From Pseudokineococcus marinus (lineage in GTDB: Bacteria; Actinomycetota; Actinomycetes; Actinomycetales; Quadrisphaeraceae): DNA of 64,000 nt. Both the position numbers and the translations under genes were made by a program. Below the pieces are notes generated by a model. That model was given only the letters and a program-made list of their open reading frames with translations, was not told where the DNA came from and ran no database searches. Where the stretch lies: positions 1-64,000 of the forward strand of contig NZ_JBBHZZ010000011.1 in assembly GCF_037482405.1 (NCBI RefSeq), in the 5' to 3' direction. Shown here in pieces: positions 44,068 through 52,582 of this stretch (its first letter is position 1; every line of letters begins with the position of its first letter).

Positions 44068-45147
44068 TCAGACGTACCGCTCGAGGATGCTCGACTCGGC
44101 CAGGCGGGACAGGCCCTCGCGGACGGCGCGAGCCCGCTGGTCGCCGACGCCCTCGACGGCCATGAGGTCGTCGATGCCCGCGGCGAGCAGCTGCTGCAGC
44201 CCGTCGAAGTGCTGGACGAGGCGCTCGACGATGGCGCCCGGCAGGCGGGGGATCTTGTGCAGCAGGCGGAAGCCCCGGGGGCTGATGGCGCTGTCGAGGT
44301 TCTCCCCGCCGCCCGTGAGCGACAGCGCCCGCGAGACGTGCGCGAGGTCGACGAGCTCGGTGGACTCGAGCCGCGCGAGGTCGGCGAGCACCTCCGGCAC
44401 GGACGCCCCCAGGCGCTCGGGGTCGGTGTAGTCGCGCAGCACGAGCTCCTGGTCGGGGCCGATGCCGCCGATGAGCTCCTCGAGCTGCAGGGACAGCAGG
44501 CGCCCGTCGGAGCCGAGCTCGACGACGTACCCGGCGATCTCCTCGGAGATGCGTCGCACCATCTCCTGGCGCTGGACGACGGCGGCGACGTCGCGGACGG
44601 TGACGAGGTCCTCGATCTCCAGCGCGGACAGCGTGCCCGCGACCTCGTCGAGGCGGGACTTGTAGCGCTCGAGCGTCGCGAGGGCCTGCTCCGCGCGGCC
44701 GAGGATGGCCGCCGAGCCCTCGAGGACGAAGCGCCGGTCGGCGACGTACAGCGCCACGATGCGCATCGAGGCGCTCACGGAGATCACCGGCATGCGGGTC
44801 TGCTTGGCCACCCGCTCCGCCGTGCGGTGCCGGGTGCCCGACTCGGAGGTCTCGATCGTCGGGTCGGGCACGAGCTGCACGGCCGCGCGCAGGATCTTGC
44901 TGGCGCCCGCGTCGAGCACGATGGCGCCGTCCATCTTGGCCAGCTCCCGCAGCCGGGTGGCCGAGAAGTCGACGTCGAGGGTGAAGCCGCCGCTGCACAG
45001 GGACTCGACGACCTTGTCGTGCCCCAGGACGACGAGGGCGCCGGTGCGCCCCCGCAGGATGCGCTCGAGCCCGTCGCGCAGCTCCGTGCCGGGGGCGACG
45101 GCGGCCAGGGTCGCGAGGAGCAGCTCCTCGGGCGAGCGCTCGACCAT
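44068..45147 (-). CDS. disA: Diadenylate cyclase DisA
   Basis: 359 residues, the usual length. The DAC catalytic motifs DGAIVLD and GTRHRTAER are intact, a helical spine follows, and the C-terminal helix-hairpin-helix DNA-binding domain ends in GIDDLMAVEGVGDQRARAVREGLSRLAESSILERYV. It joins two ATP into c-di-AMP and scans DNA for branched structures. Placed between radA and mutY on one strand; in mycobacteria RadA inhibits DisA. The Opu- and Trk-type transporters of this window belong to families that c-di-AMP can control. ATG start. Confidence 0.95.
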   Translation of the reverse strand: MVERSPEELLLATLAAVAPGTELRDGLERILRGRTGALVVLGHDKVVESLCSGGFTLDVDFSATRLRELAKMDGAIVLDAGASKILRAAVQLVPDPTIETSESGTRHRTAERVAKQTRMPVISVSASMRIVALYVADRRFVLEGSAAILGRAEQALATLERYKSRLDEVAGTLSALEIEDLVTVRDVAAVVQRQEMVRRISEEIAGYVVELGSDGRLLSLQLEELIGGIGPDQELVLRDYTDPERLGASVPEVLADLARLESTELVDLAHVSRALSLTGGGENLDSAISPRGFRLLHKIPRLPGAIVERLVQHFDGLQQLLAAGIDDLMAVEGVGDQRARAVREGLSRLAESSILERYV

Positions 45148-45325
45148 CGTCTCCCTCAGCCCCGCGCGGTGCGGCGCGCCGGTCGGCGAGCCGCAGCGAA
45201 GGCTACCGGCGGCTCGCCCGCCCCCGGGCCGCCGACGGCGGTCGTCGCCGAGCCGTGACCCGCGGCGCCGCGGCGCCCGTCCGCCCGCCGCTCACGGCTC
45301 GGCGCCCACCGGCCCGCCCCGCCCG

Positions 45326-46771
45326 TCACAGCTCGCCGGGGGGCGGCCGGTGGCCCCGGCCCGGGTCGCCGTCGTGGGCGGCGAAGAGCTGCAGCACGCA
45401 GGAGCGGACGTCGTCGACCTCGAGGACGCGCATCGACCCCCACGGCGGGGTGGCGCCGGGCGGCTGCACGCCGAGGGCGCCGTGGGGGACGACGGCGCGC
45501 TGCATGCCCACCCGGGCGGCCTCGGCGAGCCGCCGCTCGGTGCCGGGGACGGCGCGCACGTCACCGGAGAGCCCCACCTCGCCGATGGCGACCGTGCCCG
45601 GCGGCAGCGCGCTGTCGAAGCAGGCCCCGGCGAGGGCGACGGCGAGGGCCAGGTCGACGCCGGGCTCGGTGGTGCGGACGCCGCCGACGGTCGCCGTGAA
45701 GACGTCGCTCGGCGTGCGCAGCAGCCCGGCGCGCGCCTGGAGGACGGCGACGGCCAGGGCCACCCGGCTGGCGTCGAGCCCCGTCGAGCGGGTCTTCGGG
45801 CTGCCGCCCGCGGCCGGCGCGACGAGCGCCTGCACCTCGAGCACCAGCGGGCGGCGCCCCTCGAGGGCCACCGCGGCGCAGGTCCCGGGCACGGGCGTCG
45901 TCGTCCGCGAGAAGAAGAGCTCGCTCGGGTCGACGAGCCCCGTGATGCCGCCCTCGGACAGGTCGAAGCAGCCGACCTCGTCGGTCGGGCCGTAGCGGTT
46001 CTTCACGGCCCGCACCATGCGCAGGCGCGAGTGGCGGTCGCCCTCGAAGGTGCAGACGACGTCGACGAGGTGCTCGAGCACGCGGGGGCCCGCGACGGAC
46101 CCGTCCTTGGTGACGTGGCCGACGAGCAGCGTGGCCATGCCGCGCTCCTTGGCCGTCGCGATGACGGAGGCCGCCACCTCCCGCACCTGGGTGACGCCGC
46201 CAGCGGCGCCCTCGACGGCAGCGGAGGCGACCGTCTGCACGGAGTCGACGACGAGGAGGTCGGGGGAGACCGTCTCGACGTGGGCGAGGACGGCCGCGAG
46301 GTCGTTCTCGGCCGCGAGGAAGAGCCGGGGGCGCAGCGCCCCGATGCGCTCTGCGCGCAGGCGCACCTGGGCCGCCGTCTCCTCGCCGGTGACGTAGAGC
46401 ACGGTCTTCCCGGTGGTGGCGGTGCGCGCGGCGACCTCGAGCAGGAGGGTCGACTTGCCCACCCCGGGCTCGCCGGCCATGAGGACGACGGCGCCCGGCA
46501 CGACGCCGCCGCCGAGCACCCGGTCGAGCTCGTCGACCCCGGTGGGGGCCGCCGAGGCCTCCTTCGCGTCCACCTCGGCGATGGGCTGGGCGGCGCGCCG
46601 CACGGCCCGGGCGGGCGCGGTGCGCGGGCCCGAGGGCGCGGCGACCTCCTCGACGGTGCCCCAGGCCTGGCACTCGCCGCACCGTCCGACCCACTTGGCC
46701 GTGGTCCAGCCGCAGTCCGCGCAGCGGTAGGCGGGGCGCGGGGCGCGGGGGGCGGAGCTCTTGGCGGCCAT
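45326..46771 (-). CDS. radA: DNA repair protein RadA
   Basis: 481 residues. N-terminal zinc finger YRCADCGWTTAKWVGRCGECQAWGTVEE, RecA-like core with Walker A GEPGVGKST, the RadA-specific KNRYG motif, and a C-terminal Lon-protease-like domain (VGLSGDVRAVPGTERRLAEAARVGMQRAVVPHG). It drives branch migration in recombination. TAGCGT (46779-46784) sits seven bases before the ATG; its TAG is also the stop of the preceding methyltransferase. Upstream of disA on the same strand. Confidence 0.95.
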   Translation of the reverse strand: MAAKSSAPRAPRPAYRCADCGWTTAKWVGRCGECQAWGTVEEVAAPSGPRTAPARAVRRAAQPIAEVDAKEASAAPTGVDELDRVLGGGVVPGAVVLMAGEPGVGKSTLLLEVAARTATTGKTVLYVTGEETAAQVRLRAERIGALRPRLFLAAENDLAAVLAHVETVSPDLLVVDSVQTVASAAVEGAAGGVTQVREVAASVIATAKERGMATLLVGHVTKDGSVAGPRVLEHLVDVVCTFEGDRHSRLRMVRAVKNRYGPTDEVGCFDLSEGGITGLVDPSELFFSRTTTPVPGTCAAVALEGRRPLVLEVQALVAPAAGGSPKTRSTGLDASRVALAVAVLQARAGLLRTPSDVFTATVGGVRTTEPGVDLALAVALAGACFDSALPPGTVAIGEVGLSGDVRAVPGTERRLAEAARVGMQRAVVPHGALGVQPPGATPPWGSMRVLEVDDVRSCVLQLFAAHDGDPGRGHRPPPGEL

Positions 46772-46781
46772 GGCGGGGACG

Positions 46782-47684
46782 CTAGGCGCGCCCACCGACA
46801 GCGGCCCCCGCCGGGTCGTCGGCCGGGTCGTCCGTCGGGCTCCCCGGCCGCCCGGGGGTGCGCCGCCAGCGCACCGCGACGGCGTCGTCGAGCGCGGTGC
46901 CCGGGTGGGCGGCGAGCACCTCGTCGGCCAGGGCGGGCGGCAGCTCGACGCGGACGACCGCCTCGAAGGAGGCGCGGTCGGGGAAGGCCCACCGCACGTC
47001 GACGCCGCGCTCGCAGAAGCCCTGCCGCCGCCAGAACCGGCGCACGGCCGCGGCGTCGTGGCGGGGGCGGGCCCGGGCGAACCACCCGCCGAAGGTCGAG
47101 CGGCTCGCGTCGGTGTCGACGACGACCACGGCCCCGCCCGGGCGCAGCACCCGCTCCGCCTCGGCGAGGCCCGGCTCGCAGCCGGGCCCGAAGAAGTAGG
47201 CCCAGCGGGCGAGGACGACGTCGACGGAGGCGTCCGGCAGCGGCAGCGCCTGGGCCGTCCCCGCGACGACGCGCACCCGCGCCCCCGCCGGGTCGAGCGC
47301 CCGCGCCCGCCGCTGCGCCCGCCCGCGCAGCGGCGGGTGCGGCTCGACGCCGACGACCGAGCGGGCGGCGCCGCGCGCCGCGGCGGCCGCGTCCTCGCCC
47401 GGCCCGGGGTCGAGCCCGGCGAGCCGCCCGAGCATGACGCCGAGCCCGCAGCCGACGTCGACGACGTCGAGGCCCGCCCAGCCCGCCACCTCGCGCAGGA
47501 CGGCGTCCACGCGGCGGTCCGGGTCCACGTGGGCGTTCTCCAGCGCGTACGCGTCGGGGTGGTACCAGGCGTTCGGGCTGGGCACGACGCCCGGCAGGAC
47601 GTCCTCCCCGGCTGCCGCGGCCTGGGCCGCCCCGTCGGGGCTCGTCCCGTCGGGGGCCGCACCGGGGCGGGGGAGGGGCGGCAC
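46782..47684 (-). CDS. Class I SAM-dependent methyltransferase
   Basis: 300 residues. Motif I LDVVDVGCGLGVMLGRLAGLDPG, motif II VVGVEPHP, motif IV DASVDVVLARWAYFFGPGCEPGLAEAERVLRPGGAVVVVDTDASRS. The RAHHPDAYALENAHVDPD-like start (WYHPDAYALENAHVDPD) is typical of a group of small-molecule methyltransferases. Substrate unknown. TACGCT (47692-47697) is seven bases before the GTG; this promoter overlaps that of the divergent ppx gene. radA follows 10 bases after the stop. Confidence 0.85.
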   Translation of the reverse strand: MPPLPRPGAAPDGTSPDGAAQAAAAGEDVLPGVVPSPNAWYHPDAYALENAHVDPDRRVDAVLREVAGWAGLDVVDVGCGLGVMLGRLAGLDPGPGEDAAAAARGAARSVVGVEPHPPLRGRAQRRARALDPAGARVRVVAGTAQALPLPDASVDVVLARWAYFFGPGCEPGLAEAERVLRPGGAVVVVDTDASRSTFGGWFARARPRHDAAAVRRFWRRQGFCERGVDVRWAFPDRASFEAVVRVELPPALADEVLAAHPGTALDDAVAVRWRRTPGRPGSPTDDPADDPAGAAVGGRA

Positions 47685-47719
47685 GTCGCGGAGCGTAGGC
47701 GGCGCTAGGTTCTGCGCCC

Positions 47720-48661
47720 ATGCGCCTGGGGGTCCTCGACGTCGGGTCGAACACCGTGCACCTGCTCGTCGTCGACGCCCACCCCGGCGCCTCGCCCGTG
47801 CCCACGGCCTCCCACCGGCGCGTGCTGCGGCTCGCCGAGCGGCTCGACGCCGAGGGCGCCGTCCGCGAGGAGGGCGTGGCGGACCTGCTCGACGCCGTCC
47901 GGGCGGCGCGGGAGGCGGCCACCGCCGAGGGCGTCGAGGAGCTCATGGGCTTCGCCACCAGCGCCCTGCGGGAGGCGCCCAACGGCGCGGAGGTCCTCGA
48001 GCGGGTCCGCCGGGAGACCGGCGTCGCCCTCGAGGTGCTCAGCGGCGGCGCCGAGGCGCGGCTCACCTTCTTCGCGGTGCGGCGCTGGTTCGGGTGGTCG
48101 GCGGGGCGCCTGCTCGTCCTCGACATCGGCGGCGGCTCGCTCGAGATGGCCGTCGGCCGCGACGAGGACGCCGACGTCGCGCTCAGCGTGCCGCTCGGCG
48201 CCGGGCGCACGACGCGCTCGCACCTCGCCGGCGGGGCGGCGAGGCCGCGCGACGTCGCGCCGCTGCGCGAGCACGCCCGCGCGGTGCTCGAGGCCTCGAC
48301 CGGGCGCCTGCGCGAGCAGGGCGCCTGCGACCTCGCCGTGGGCTCGAGCAAGACCTTCCGCACGCTCGGGCGCCTCACCGGCGCGGCCCCGGCGCGCGAG
48401 GGCGCCCACGTGCCGCGCTCCCTGGAGCGCGAGGCGCTGGCCGAGCTCGTGCCGCGCCTCGCGTCGCTCGGCCCCGCGGGCCGGCGCCGCCTTCCCGGCG
48501 TCTCCGAGGCGCGCGCCGGGCAGGTCGTGGCCGGCGCCGTCGTCGCGCTGGAGGCGATGCGGGTCCTCGACGTCGAGCGGCTGCAGCTCAGCCCCTGGGC
48601 GCTCCGGGAGGGCGTCATCCTCCGGCGGCTCGACGCCCTCGCGCCGCTCCTCGGGCGCTGA
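47720..48661 (+). CDS. Ppx/GppA-type phosphatase
   Basis: 313 residues of the ASKHA fold. Phosphate 1 motif VLDVGSNTVHLLVV at the N-terminus, phosphate 2 motif LVLDIGGGSLEMAVG near residue 136, and a C-terminal ALREGVILRRLD. Like mycobacterial Rv0496, it probably hydrolyses polyphosphate or pppGpp; it lacks the extra helical domains of E. coli Ppx. TAGGTT eight bases before the ATG. First of the ppx-TIM-proC series. Confidence 0.9.
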   Translation: MRLGVLDVGSNTVHLLVVDAHPGASPVPTASHRRVLRLAERLDAEGAVREEGVADLLDAVRAAREAATAEGVEELMGFATSALREAPNGAEVLERVRRETGVALEVLSGGAEARLTFFAVRRWFGWSAGRLLVLDIGGGSLEMAVGRDEDADVALSVPLGAGRTTRSHLAGGAARPRDVAPLREHARAVLEASTGRLREQGACDLAVGSSKTFRTLGRLTGAAPAREGAHVPRSLEREALAELVPRLASLGPAGRRRLPGVSEARAGQVVAGAVVALEAMRVLDVERLQLSPWALREGVILRRLDALAPLLGR

Positions 48662-48771
48662 CGGCCCGCCGCCCCGCCGCCCCGCCGGAGCCGACCGCCC
48701 GAGCAGGGGAGGGGCGGGGGCGGGCGCGCCCCGCGGGGACGTCGGCGTGGTGCGGGCCTACTGTGGGGGGC

Positions 48772-49578
48772 GTGAGCGAGAACGGGACGGCCCGCCAGGG
48801 GCCCGCCGTCACCCTCTCGACCAGCTCGGTCTACCCCGGCTCCTGCGCGGACGCCTTCGAGACGGCGGCGCGCCTGGGCTACGACGGCGTCGAGGTCATG
48901 GTCTGGACCGACCCGGTGAGCCGCGACGCGGTGGCGCTGCGCCGGCTCGCCGACCACTACGGCGTCCCCGTCCTCTCGGTGCACGCGCCGACGCTGCTGC
49001 TGACGCAGGGCGTCTGGGGGCGCGACCCGTGGACCAAGCTCGAGCTGTCTGTAGAGCTGGCCCAGGACCTCGGCGCCGACGTCGTCGTCGTGCACCCGCC
49101 GTTCCGCTGGCAGCGCTCCTACGCGGCCCGCTTCGTCGAGGGCGTCCGCGAGATCAGCCGGCGCACCGGCACCACGCTCGCCGTGGAGAACATGTTCCCC
49201 TGGCGCGCGGGCTCGCGGGAGGTCGTGGCCTACGCGCCGGGCTGGGACGTCGTCGACGAGGACTACGACCAGGTGACCCTGGACGTCTCCCACGCGGCGA
49301 CGTCGGGCAGCGACTCCCAGGAGCTGGCGCGCAAGCTCGCCGACCGCCTGCGCCACATCCACCTCACCGACGGCAGCGGGTCGGCCAAGGACGAGCACCT
49401 CGTCCCGGGCCGGGGCTCGCAGCCGGTCGCCGAGCTCCTCGCCGACCTGGCGGTCGGCGGCTTCACCGGCCACGTCGTCGCCGAGATCAACACCCGTCGC
49501 TCGCGGGCGCCGGGGGAGCGCGAGCGCGACCTCGCCGAGACCCTCGCCTTCGCCCGGCAGCACCTGCGCCGTCCCTGA
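48772..49578 (+). CDS. Sugar phosphate isomerase/epimerase-type TIM barrel
   Basis: 268 residues of the AP endonuclease 2 superfamily. TLSTSSVYPGSCADAFETAARLGYDGVEVMVWTD, VLSVHAPTLLL, VVVHPPFRWQ, LAVENMF, VTLDVSHAATSGSD and RHIHLTDGSGSAKDEHLVPGRGS supply the usual metal-binding His/Glu/Asp residues. Matches mycobacterial Rv0498 in position. Enzyme activity unknown. TACTGT seven bases before the GTG. Confidence 0.87.
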   Translation: MSENGTARQGPAVTLSTSSVYPGSCADAFETAARLGYDGVEVMVWTDPVSRDAVALRRLADHYGVPVLSVHAPTLLLTQGVWGRDPWTKLELSVELAQDLGADVVVVHPPFRWQRSYAARFVEGVREISRRTGTTLAVENMFPWRAGSREVVAYAPGWDVVDEDYDQVTLDVSHAATSGSDSQELARKLADRLRHIHLTDGSGSAKDEHLVPGRGSQPVAELLADLAVGGFTGHVVAEINTRRSRAPGERERDLAETLAFARQHLRRP

Positions 49579-49641
49579 CACCCCCTCCCCGGCCTCGCCG
49601 CGCGGAGCGGTGCGGCGGGTGCGCCGTCCTAGGGTCGGCCC

Positions 49642-50457
49642 ATGAGCACCGCCGCGCCGAGCCGCCCCTCCGTCGCCGTCCTCGGGGTCGGCACCATGGG
49701 CGAGGCCGTCCTCGCGGGCGTGCTGCGCTCGGGCTGGGCGCCCGACGACGTCGTCGCCGTCGTACGCCGCGACGAGCGGGCCGCCGAGCTGGCCGACCGG
49801 TACGGCGTGCGGTCCGTGCCGCTCGCCGAGGGGGCCGCCCGTGACGTCCTCGTCGTCGCCGTGAAGCCGCAGCAGCTCGACGACCTGCTCGCCTCGGCCG
49901 CACCGCACGTGCGCCCCGGGGCGCTCGTGCTCTCGGTCGCGGCGGGCGTGCCGATGGCGCGCCTCGCCGCCGCCCTGCCGGAGGGCGTCGCCGTCGTCCG
50001 GGCGATGCCCAACACGCCCGCCCTCGTCGGCGCCGGCACCACCGCCGTGTCGGCGGGGCCCGGCGCGGACGAGGAGCGGATGGCGCTCGTCGGCGAGCTG
50101 CTGCAGGGCACGGGCGACGTCGTCGTGCTGCCCGAGGCGCTGCAGGACGCCGCGACGGCCGTCTCCGGCTCGGGGCCCGCCTACGTGCTGCTGCTGCTCG
50201 AGTCGCTCGTCGAGGCGGGAGTCCACGCGGGCCTGCCGCGGGCGACGTCCTCGCGCCTGGCCACGGGGACGCTCGCCGGCACGGCGGCGCTCGTCCGCGA
50301 GAGCGGCGAGCACCCCTCGCTGCTGCGCGAGCGCGTCACCTCGCCCGGCGGGACGACGGCCGCCGGGCTGCGCCGGCTCGAGGAGCGGGGGCTGCGCGCC
50401 GCGCTGCTCGACGCCGTCGAGGCCGCGCGCGACCGGGCGCGCGCGCTGGGGGCCTGA
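49642..50457 (+). CDS. proC: Pyrroline-5-carboxylate reductase
   Basis: 271 residues. VAVLGVGTMGEAVLAGVLRSGW binds NAD(P)H and the C-terminal signature ATSSRLATGTLAGTAALVRESGEHPSLLRERVTSPGGTTAAGLRRLEERGLRAALLDAVEAARDRAR is intact. It makes proline, also an osmolyte. TAGGGT lies six bases before the ATG. In mycobacteria the excisionase-like gene and bS22 follow directly; here more than 9 kb intervenes. Confidence 0.94.
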   Translation: MSTAAPSRPSVAVLGVGTMGEAVLAGVLRSGWAPDDVVAVVRRDERAAELADRYGVRSVPLAEGAARDVLVVAVKPQQLDDLLASAAPHVRPGALVLSVAAGVPMARLAAALPEGVAVVRAMPNTPALVGAGTTAVSAGPGADEERMALVGELLQGTGDVVVLPEALQDAATAVSGSGPAYVLLLLESLVEAGVHAGLPRATSSRLATGTLAGTAALVRESGEHPSLLRERVTSPGGTTAAGLRRLEERGLRAALLDAVEAARDRARALGA

Positions 50458-50903
50458 GGACGGACATCGACACCTCGGCGCCCGCGACACCGTGGTCGAG
50501 CCGAGCGGGCGTCGGGACCGCGTCGTACTGGTGCACGACGCTCAGCAGAAGGGGTGGCCGTCGAGCGGTGGTCGTCGATGGCTGCGCTCGTCCAGCGTCG
50601 TCGACGCTGAGAGCTGAACCGGGGCGGGACCGCTCATCGCTCGTGAGGCGTCGCCGTAGAAGGCCCCTTCTCCGGGATGCCACTCCGGACGGGTCTGCTG
50701 GGACGGCGGCTGCGGATGGACGTCCCTTCGTCGCGGCGAGCACCTCTGTGGCCAGTAGGGGGTCGGTTACTGAGACGCGCCAGCCAGGCAGCGCCTGGGT
50801 GCGTCATCGATACTTCGCCCACGGGCACGCGCTGGGTGGGTAGCGTCCGTTCTGAGCTCGCTGGCGCATGACGACGTCCGGGCGCATCGAGTGAGGGGTG
50901 AGC
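50458..50903. other. Gene-free start of the low-GC island
   Basis: 446 bases after proC with visibly more A/T than the surroundings. Open frames on either strand (the longest 178 codons, minus) are Arg/Ser-rich without recognisable motifs or ribosome-binding sites, so I call none. A TAGCGT hexamer (50841-50846) could be the minus-10 for the next gene. An eight-codon mini-frame (50868-50894) ends just before that gene's ribosome-binding site and might be a leader peptide. Confidence 0.45.
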
Positions 50904-51137
50904 ATGGCGGTACGAGCTCGTGAAGGCGGCCCGCTGGGCACCGGATCGGTGCGCGAGGTGTTCCTGCTCCTCGCTCTCGGCCTTTTTATGATCGCGTACG
51001 GCGGTCGGGGAGTCGGCTCCGAGGACGTGCGAGGCCTTCTCCTGGTTCCGCTCTACTTCGCCATGGCGGCCGGGGTGGTCTTCCTCCTGGCCGCCTTCTT
51101 CGGTGCTCGCAAGGTGCTGCGTCAGCGACGTCGCTGA
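50904..51137 (+). CDS. Small two-helix membrane protein
   Basis: 77 residues from the ATG at 50904, which has GAGGGG five bases upstream (a GTG at 50898 is two codons earlier). Two hydrophobic segments, EVFLLLALGLFMIAYGG and LLLVPLYFAMAAGVVFLLAAFFGA, separated by a polar loop, then a basic tail RKVLRQRRR. Not recognised. Less GC-rich than its neighbours, with codons such as TTT and ATG-ATC used together. Confidence 0.6.
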   Translation: MAVRAREGGPLGTGSVREVFLLLALGLFMIAYGGRGVGSEDVRGLLLVPLYFAMAAGVVFLLAAFFGARKVLRQRRR

Positions 51138-51159
51138 CCGACCGCGGCTTCTCCCGTGG

Positions 51160-51423
51160 TCACGGACCACCGATGAGGACTGCGGCGTAGTAGGCGCACG
51201 GGATCAGCAGGAAGGCGACGGCGCCGCCGGCGACGATGAGGAGCGTCGAGCCGGCGCGGACGCCGAGAACGAGGGCGGTGAGCCCGCCGACGGGGATGAG
51301 AGCTAGCGCGACCAGGGGTGCGAGCGGATCGACGCGGTGAGCGAGAGGCAGAGATGCTGCGGCGGCGAGGGCCATCGCGAGGGACGCCACGGACGCCCTG
51401 GTGGCGGTTGGTCGACTCGGCAC
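51160..51423 (-). CDS. Small membrane protein (87 aa)
   Basis: 87 residues from a GTG at 51423: MPSRPTATRASVASLAMALAAAASLPLAHRVDPLAPLVALALIPVGGLTALVLGVRAGSTLLIVAGGAVAFLLIPCAYYAAVLIGGP. Three hydrophobic helices. Convergent with the previous small membrane gene. No ribosome-binding site is obvious. Function unknown. Confidence 0.5.
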   Translation of the reverse strand: MPSRPTATRASVASLAMALAAAASLPLAHRVDPLAPLVALALIPVGGLTALVLGVRAGSTLLIVAGGAVAFLLIPCAYYAAVLIGGP

Positions 51424-51509
51424 GACGCCAGTCTCTCGGCATGGGGGCCGAGGGCACGTGTTTTGGCTGCTGAGGGGAGCGGGCCCGTCCCGCCGGGGGT
51501 CTCTCCGGT

Positions 51510-51823
51510 CAGCGATCGTCAGCGGGAGACCCAGACGAGGGGGCGGTGCAGGTCCTACCTTCTCGGCATGGCTGAGGTGAGGAGTCCATCGAGCCGGTGG
51601 TCGTGGGGCGCGTTGTGGCTCTGGGTGACGGCTGTCCTCCTGCTGGGCTTGGCCGCCGTCCTGGCTCTGCCGGTGGTCTTCGAGTCCAGCCCGGGGGAGA
51701 GGGCGGAGGCGGCGAGGCACCTCTGGCCGGCGGTCGTGGCGGTGGCGCTCACCGGCGTTGGTGCAGCTGCCGTCGGCGCTGGGTGCCTGCGACGCGTTCC
51801 CCGCTGAGCGATCGTCAGCGGGA
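51510..51823. repeat. 17-bp direct repeat flanking a small gene
   Basis: AGCGATCGTCAGCGGGA occurs once before the gene at 51568 (51511-51527) and once at its 3' end (51807-51823), where it also forms a short hairpin with the stop region (CCGCTGA paired with TCAGCGG). The second copy is followed 40 bases later by CGGCATGGCCGACGTG, resembling the gene's own start CGGCATGGCTGAGGTG. Confidence 0.6.
51568..51807 (+). CDS. Small two-helix membrane protein
   Basis: 79 residues: MAEVRSPSSRWSWGALWLWVTAVLLLGLAAVLALPVVFESSPGERAEAARHLWPAVVAVALTGVGAAAVGAGCLRRVPR. Two membrane helices. TACCTT six bases before the ATG gives a leaderless start. A 17-base repeat lies 43 bases upstream and again at its stop codon. 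Confidence 0.6.
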   Translation: MAEVRSPSSRWSWGALWLWVTAVLLLGLAAVLALPVVFESSPGERAEAARHLWPAVVAVALTGVGAAAVGAGCLRRVPR

Positions 51824-51891
51824 CGCTGACCGGACAGCGATGCCTTGCGGCATGGCCGACGTGGGGGTGCGATGGCGTCGTAGAAGCTGGC

Positions 51892-52464
51892 TCAGAGGCG
51901 GGCTGCGGCCAGAGCGGTCCACTCGTGAGCGAGGAGCGCGTACTGGTAGCCGTCGACCCATCCGAGGTCGGCGTGCCATGAGTCTTGGACTCCGTGCTGC
52001 TCGCGGCGCATCCCGGCCTTCTCGAGCACCCGCGCAGAGGCGGGATTGTCGGCGTTGCAGCTGGCGGTGACCCGTCGTAGCCCCAGCCCGTCGAAGGCGG
52101 CGGCGAGCAGGCCCCGGGCGAGGTCGCTGCCCACACCCCGTCCGGAGTGGGCGGGATGGACGATGTAGCCGATGGCCCCTTCGGTGCGCTTCGGCATCCC
52201 GGGCTGGCCCATCCCGTCGACGACGTCGAGGAAGCCCATCGCCACGACCTGGCCGTCGAGCTCGGCAACGCAGTGGAAGTCCGTGTCGCTGTCGGGGATC
52301 GCCGCCCATCGTCGGCGGAAGGTGTCTGGGTCGACATGCGTGACGAGCATGAAGCGGTTGACCGACGGGTCGTTGCGCAGCGCGAGCAACGGCTCGATGT
52401 CGTCCGGTCGGGCGTCGCGCAGCAGAAGGCCGCCGACGGAGATCGGCCACGGGTCGGTGGTCAC
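51892..52464 (-). CDS. GNAT acetyltransferase (RimJ/RimL type)
   Basis: 190 residues. LLLRDARPDDIEPLLALRNDPSVNRFMLVTHVDPDTFRRRW is the RimJ-type opening; GAIGYIVHPAHSGRGVGSDLARGLLAAAFDGLGLRRVTASCNADNPASARVLEKAGMRRE holds the acetyl-CoA loop (SGRGVGS) and the classic NxxSxxxxEKxGF-like end. Substrate may be an N-terminal amine or an antibiotic; unknown. GTG start at 52464. Confidence 0.87.
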   Translation of the reverse strand: MTTDPWPISVGGLLLRDARPDDIEPLLALRNDPSVNRFMLVTHVDPDTFRRRWAAIPDSDTDFHCVAELDGQVVAMGFLDVVDGMGQPGMPKRTEGAIGYIVHPAHSGRGVGSDLARGLLAAAFDGLGLRRVTASCNADNPASARVLEKAGMRREQHGVQDSWHADLGWVDGYQYALLAHEWTALAAARL

Positions 52465-52582
52465 CCTCGAATCGTCGCAGGCCTGCCGGTCAGCCTCGGA
52501 GGAGAGGGGCAGACCTGACGCGTACCGGGTAGATGGTCTTCGGACCGGGGACGCCGAGTCGGTGGCTCGTTACCGTCCCGGG

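Noticed and set aside
46003..50490. Open frame of 1495 codons on the minus strand
   Set aside because: Antisense to proC, the TIM-barrel gene and ppx; then runs out of frame over the methyltransferase and radA on their own strand. Low-complexity and without domains.
50868..50894. Eight-codon leader peptide before the small membrane gene
   Set aside because: No ribosome-binding site of its own and no attenuator hairpin; too short to support beyond a note.
50634..51170. 178-codon minus-strand frame in the low-GC island
   Set aside because: No ribosome-binding site or family motif, and it overlaps the more convincing membrane gene at 50904 on the opposite strand.
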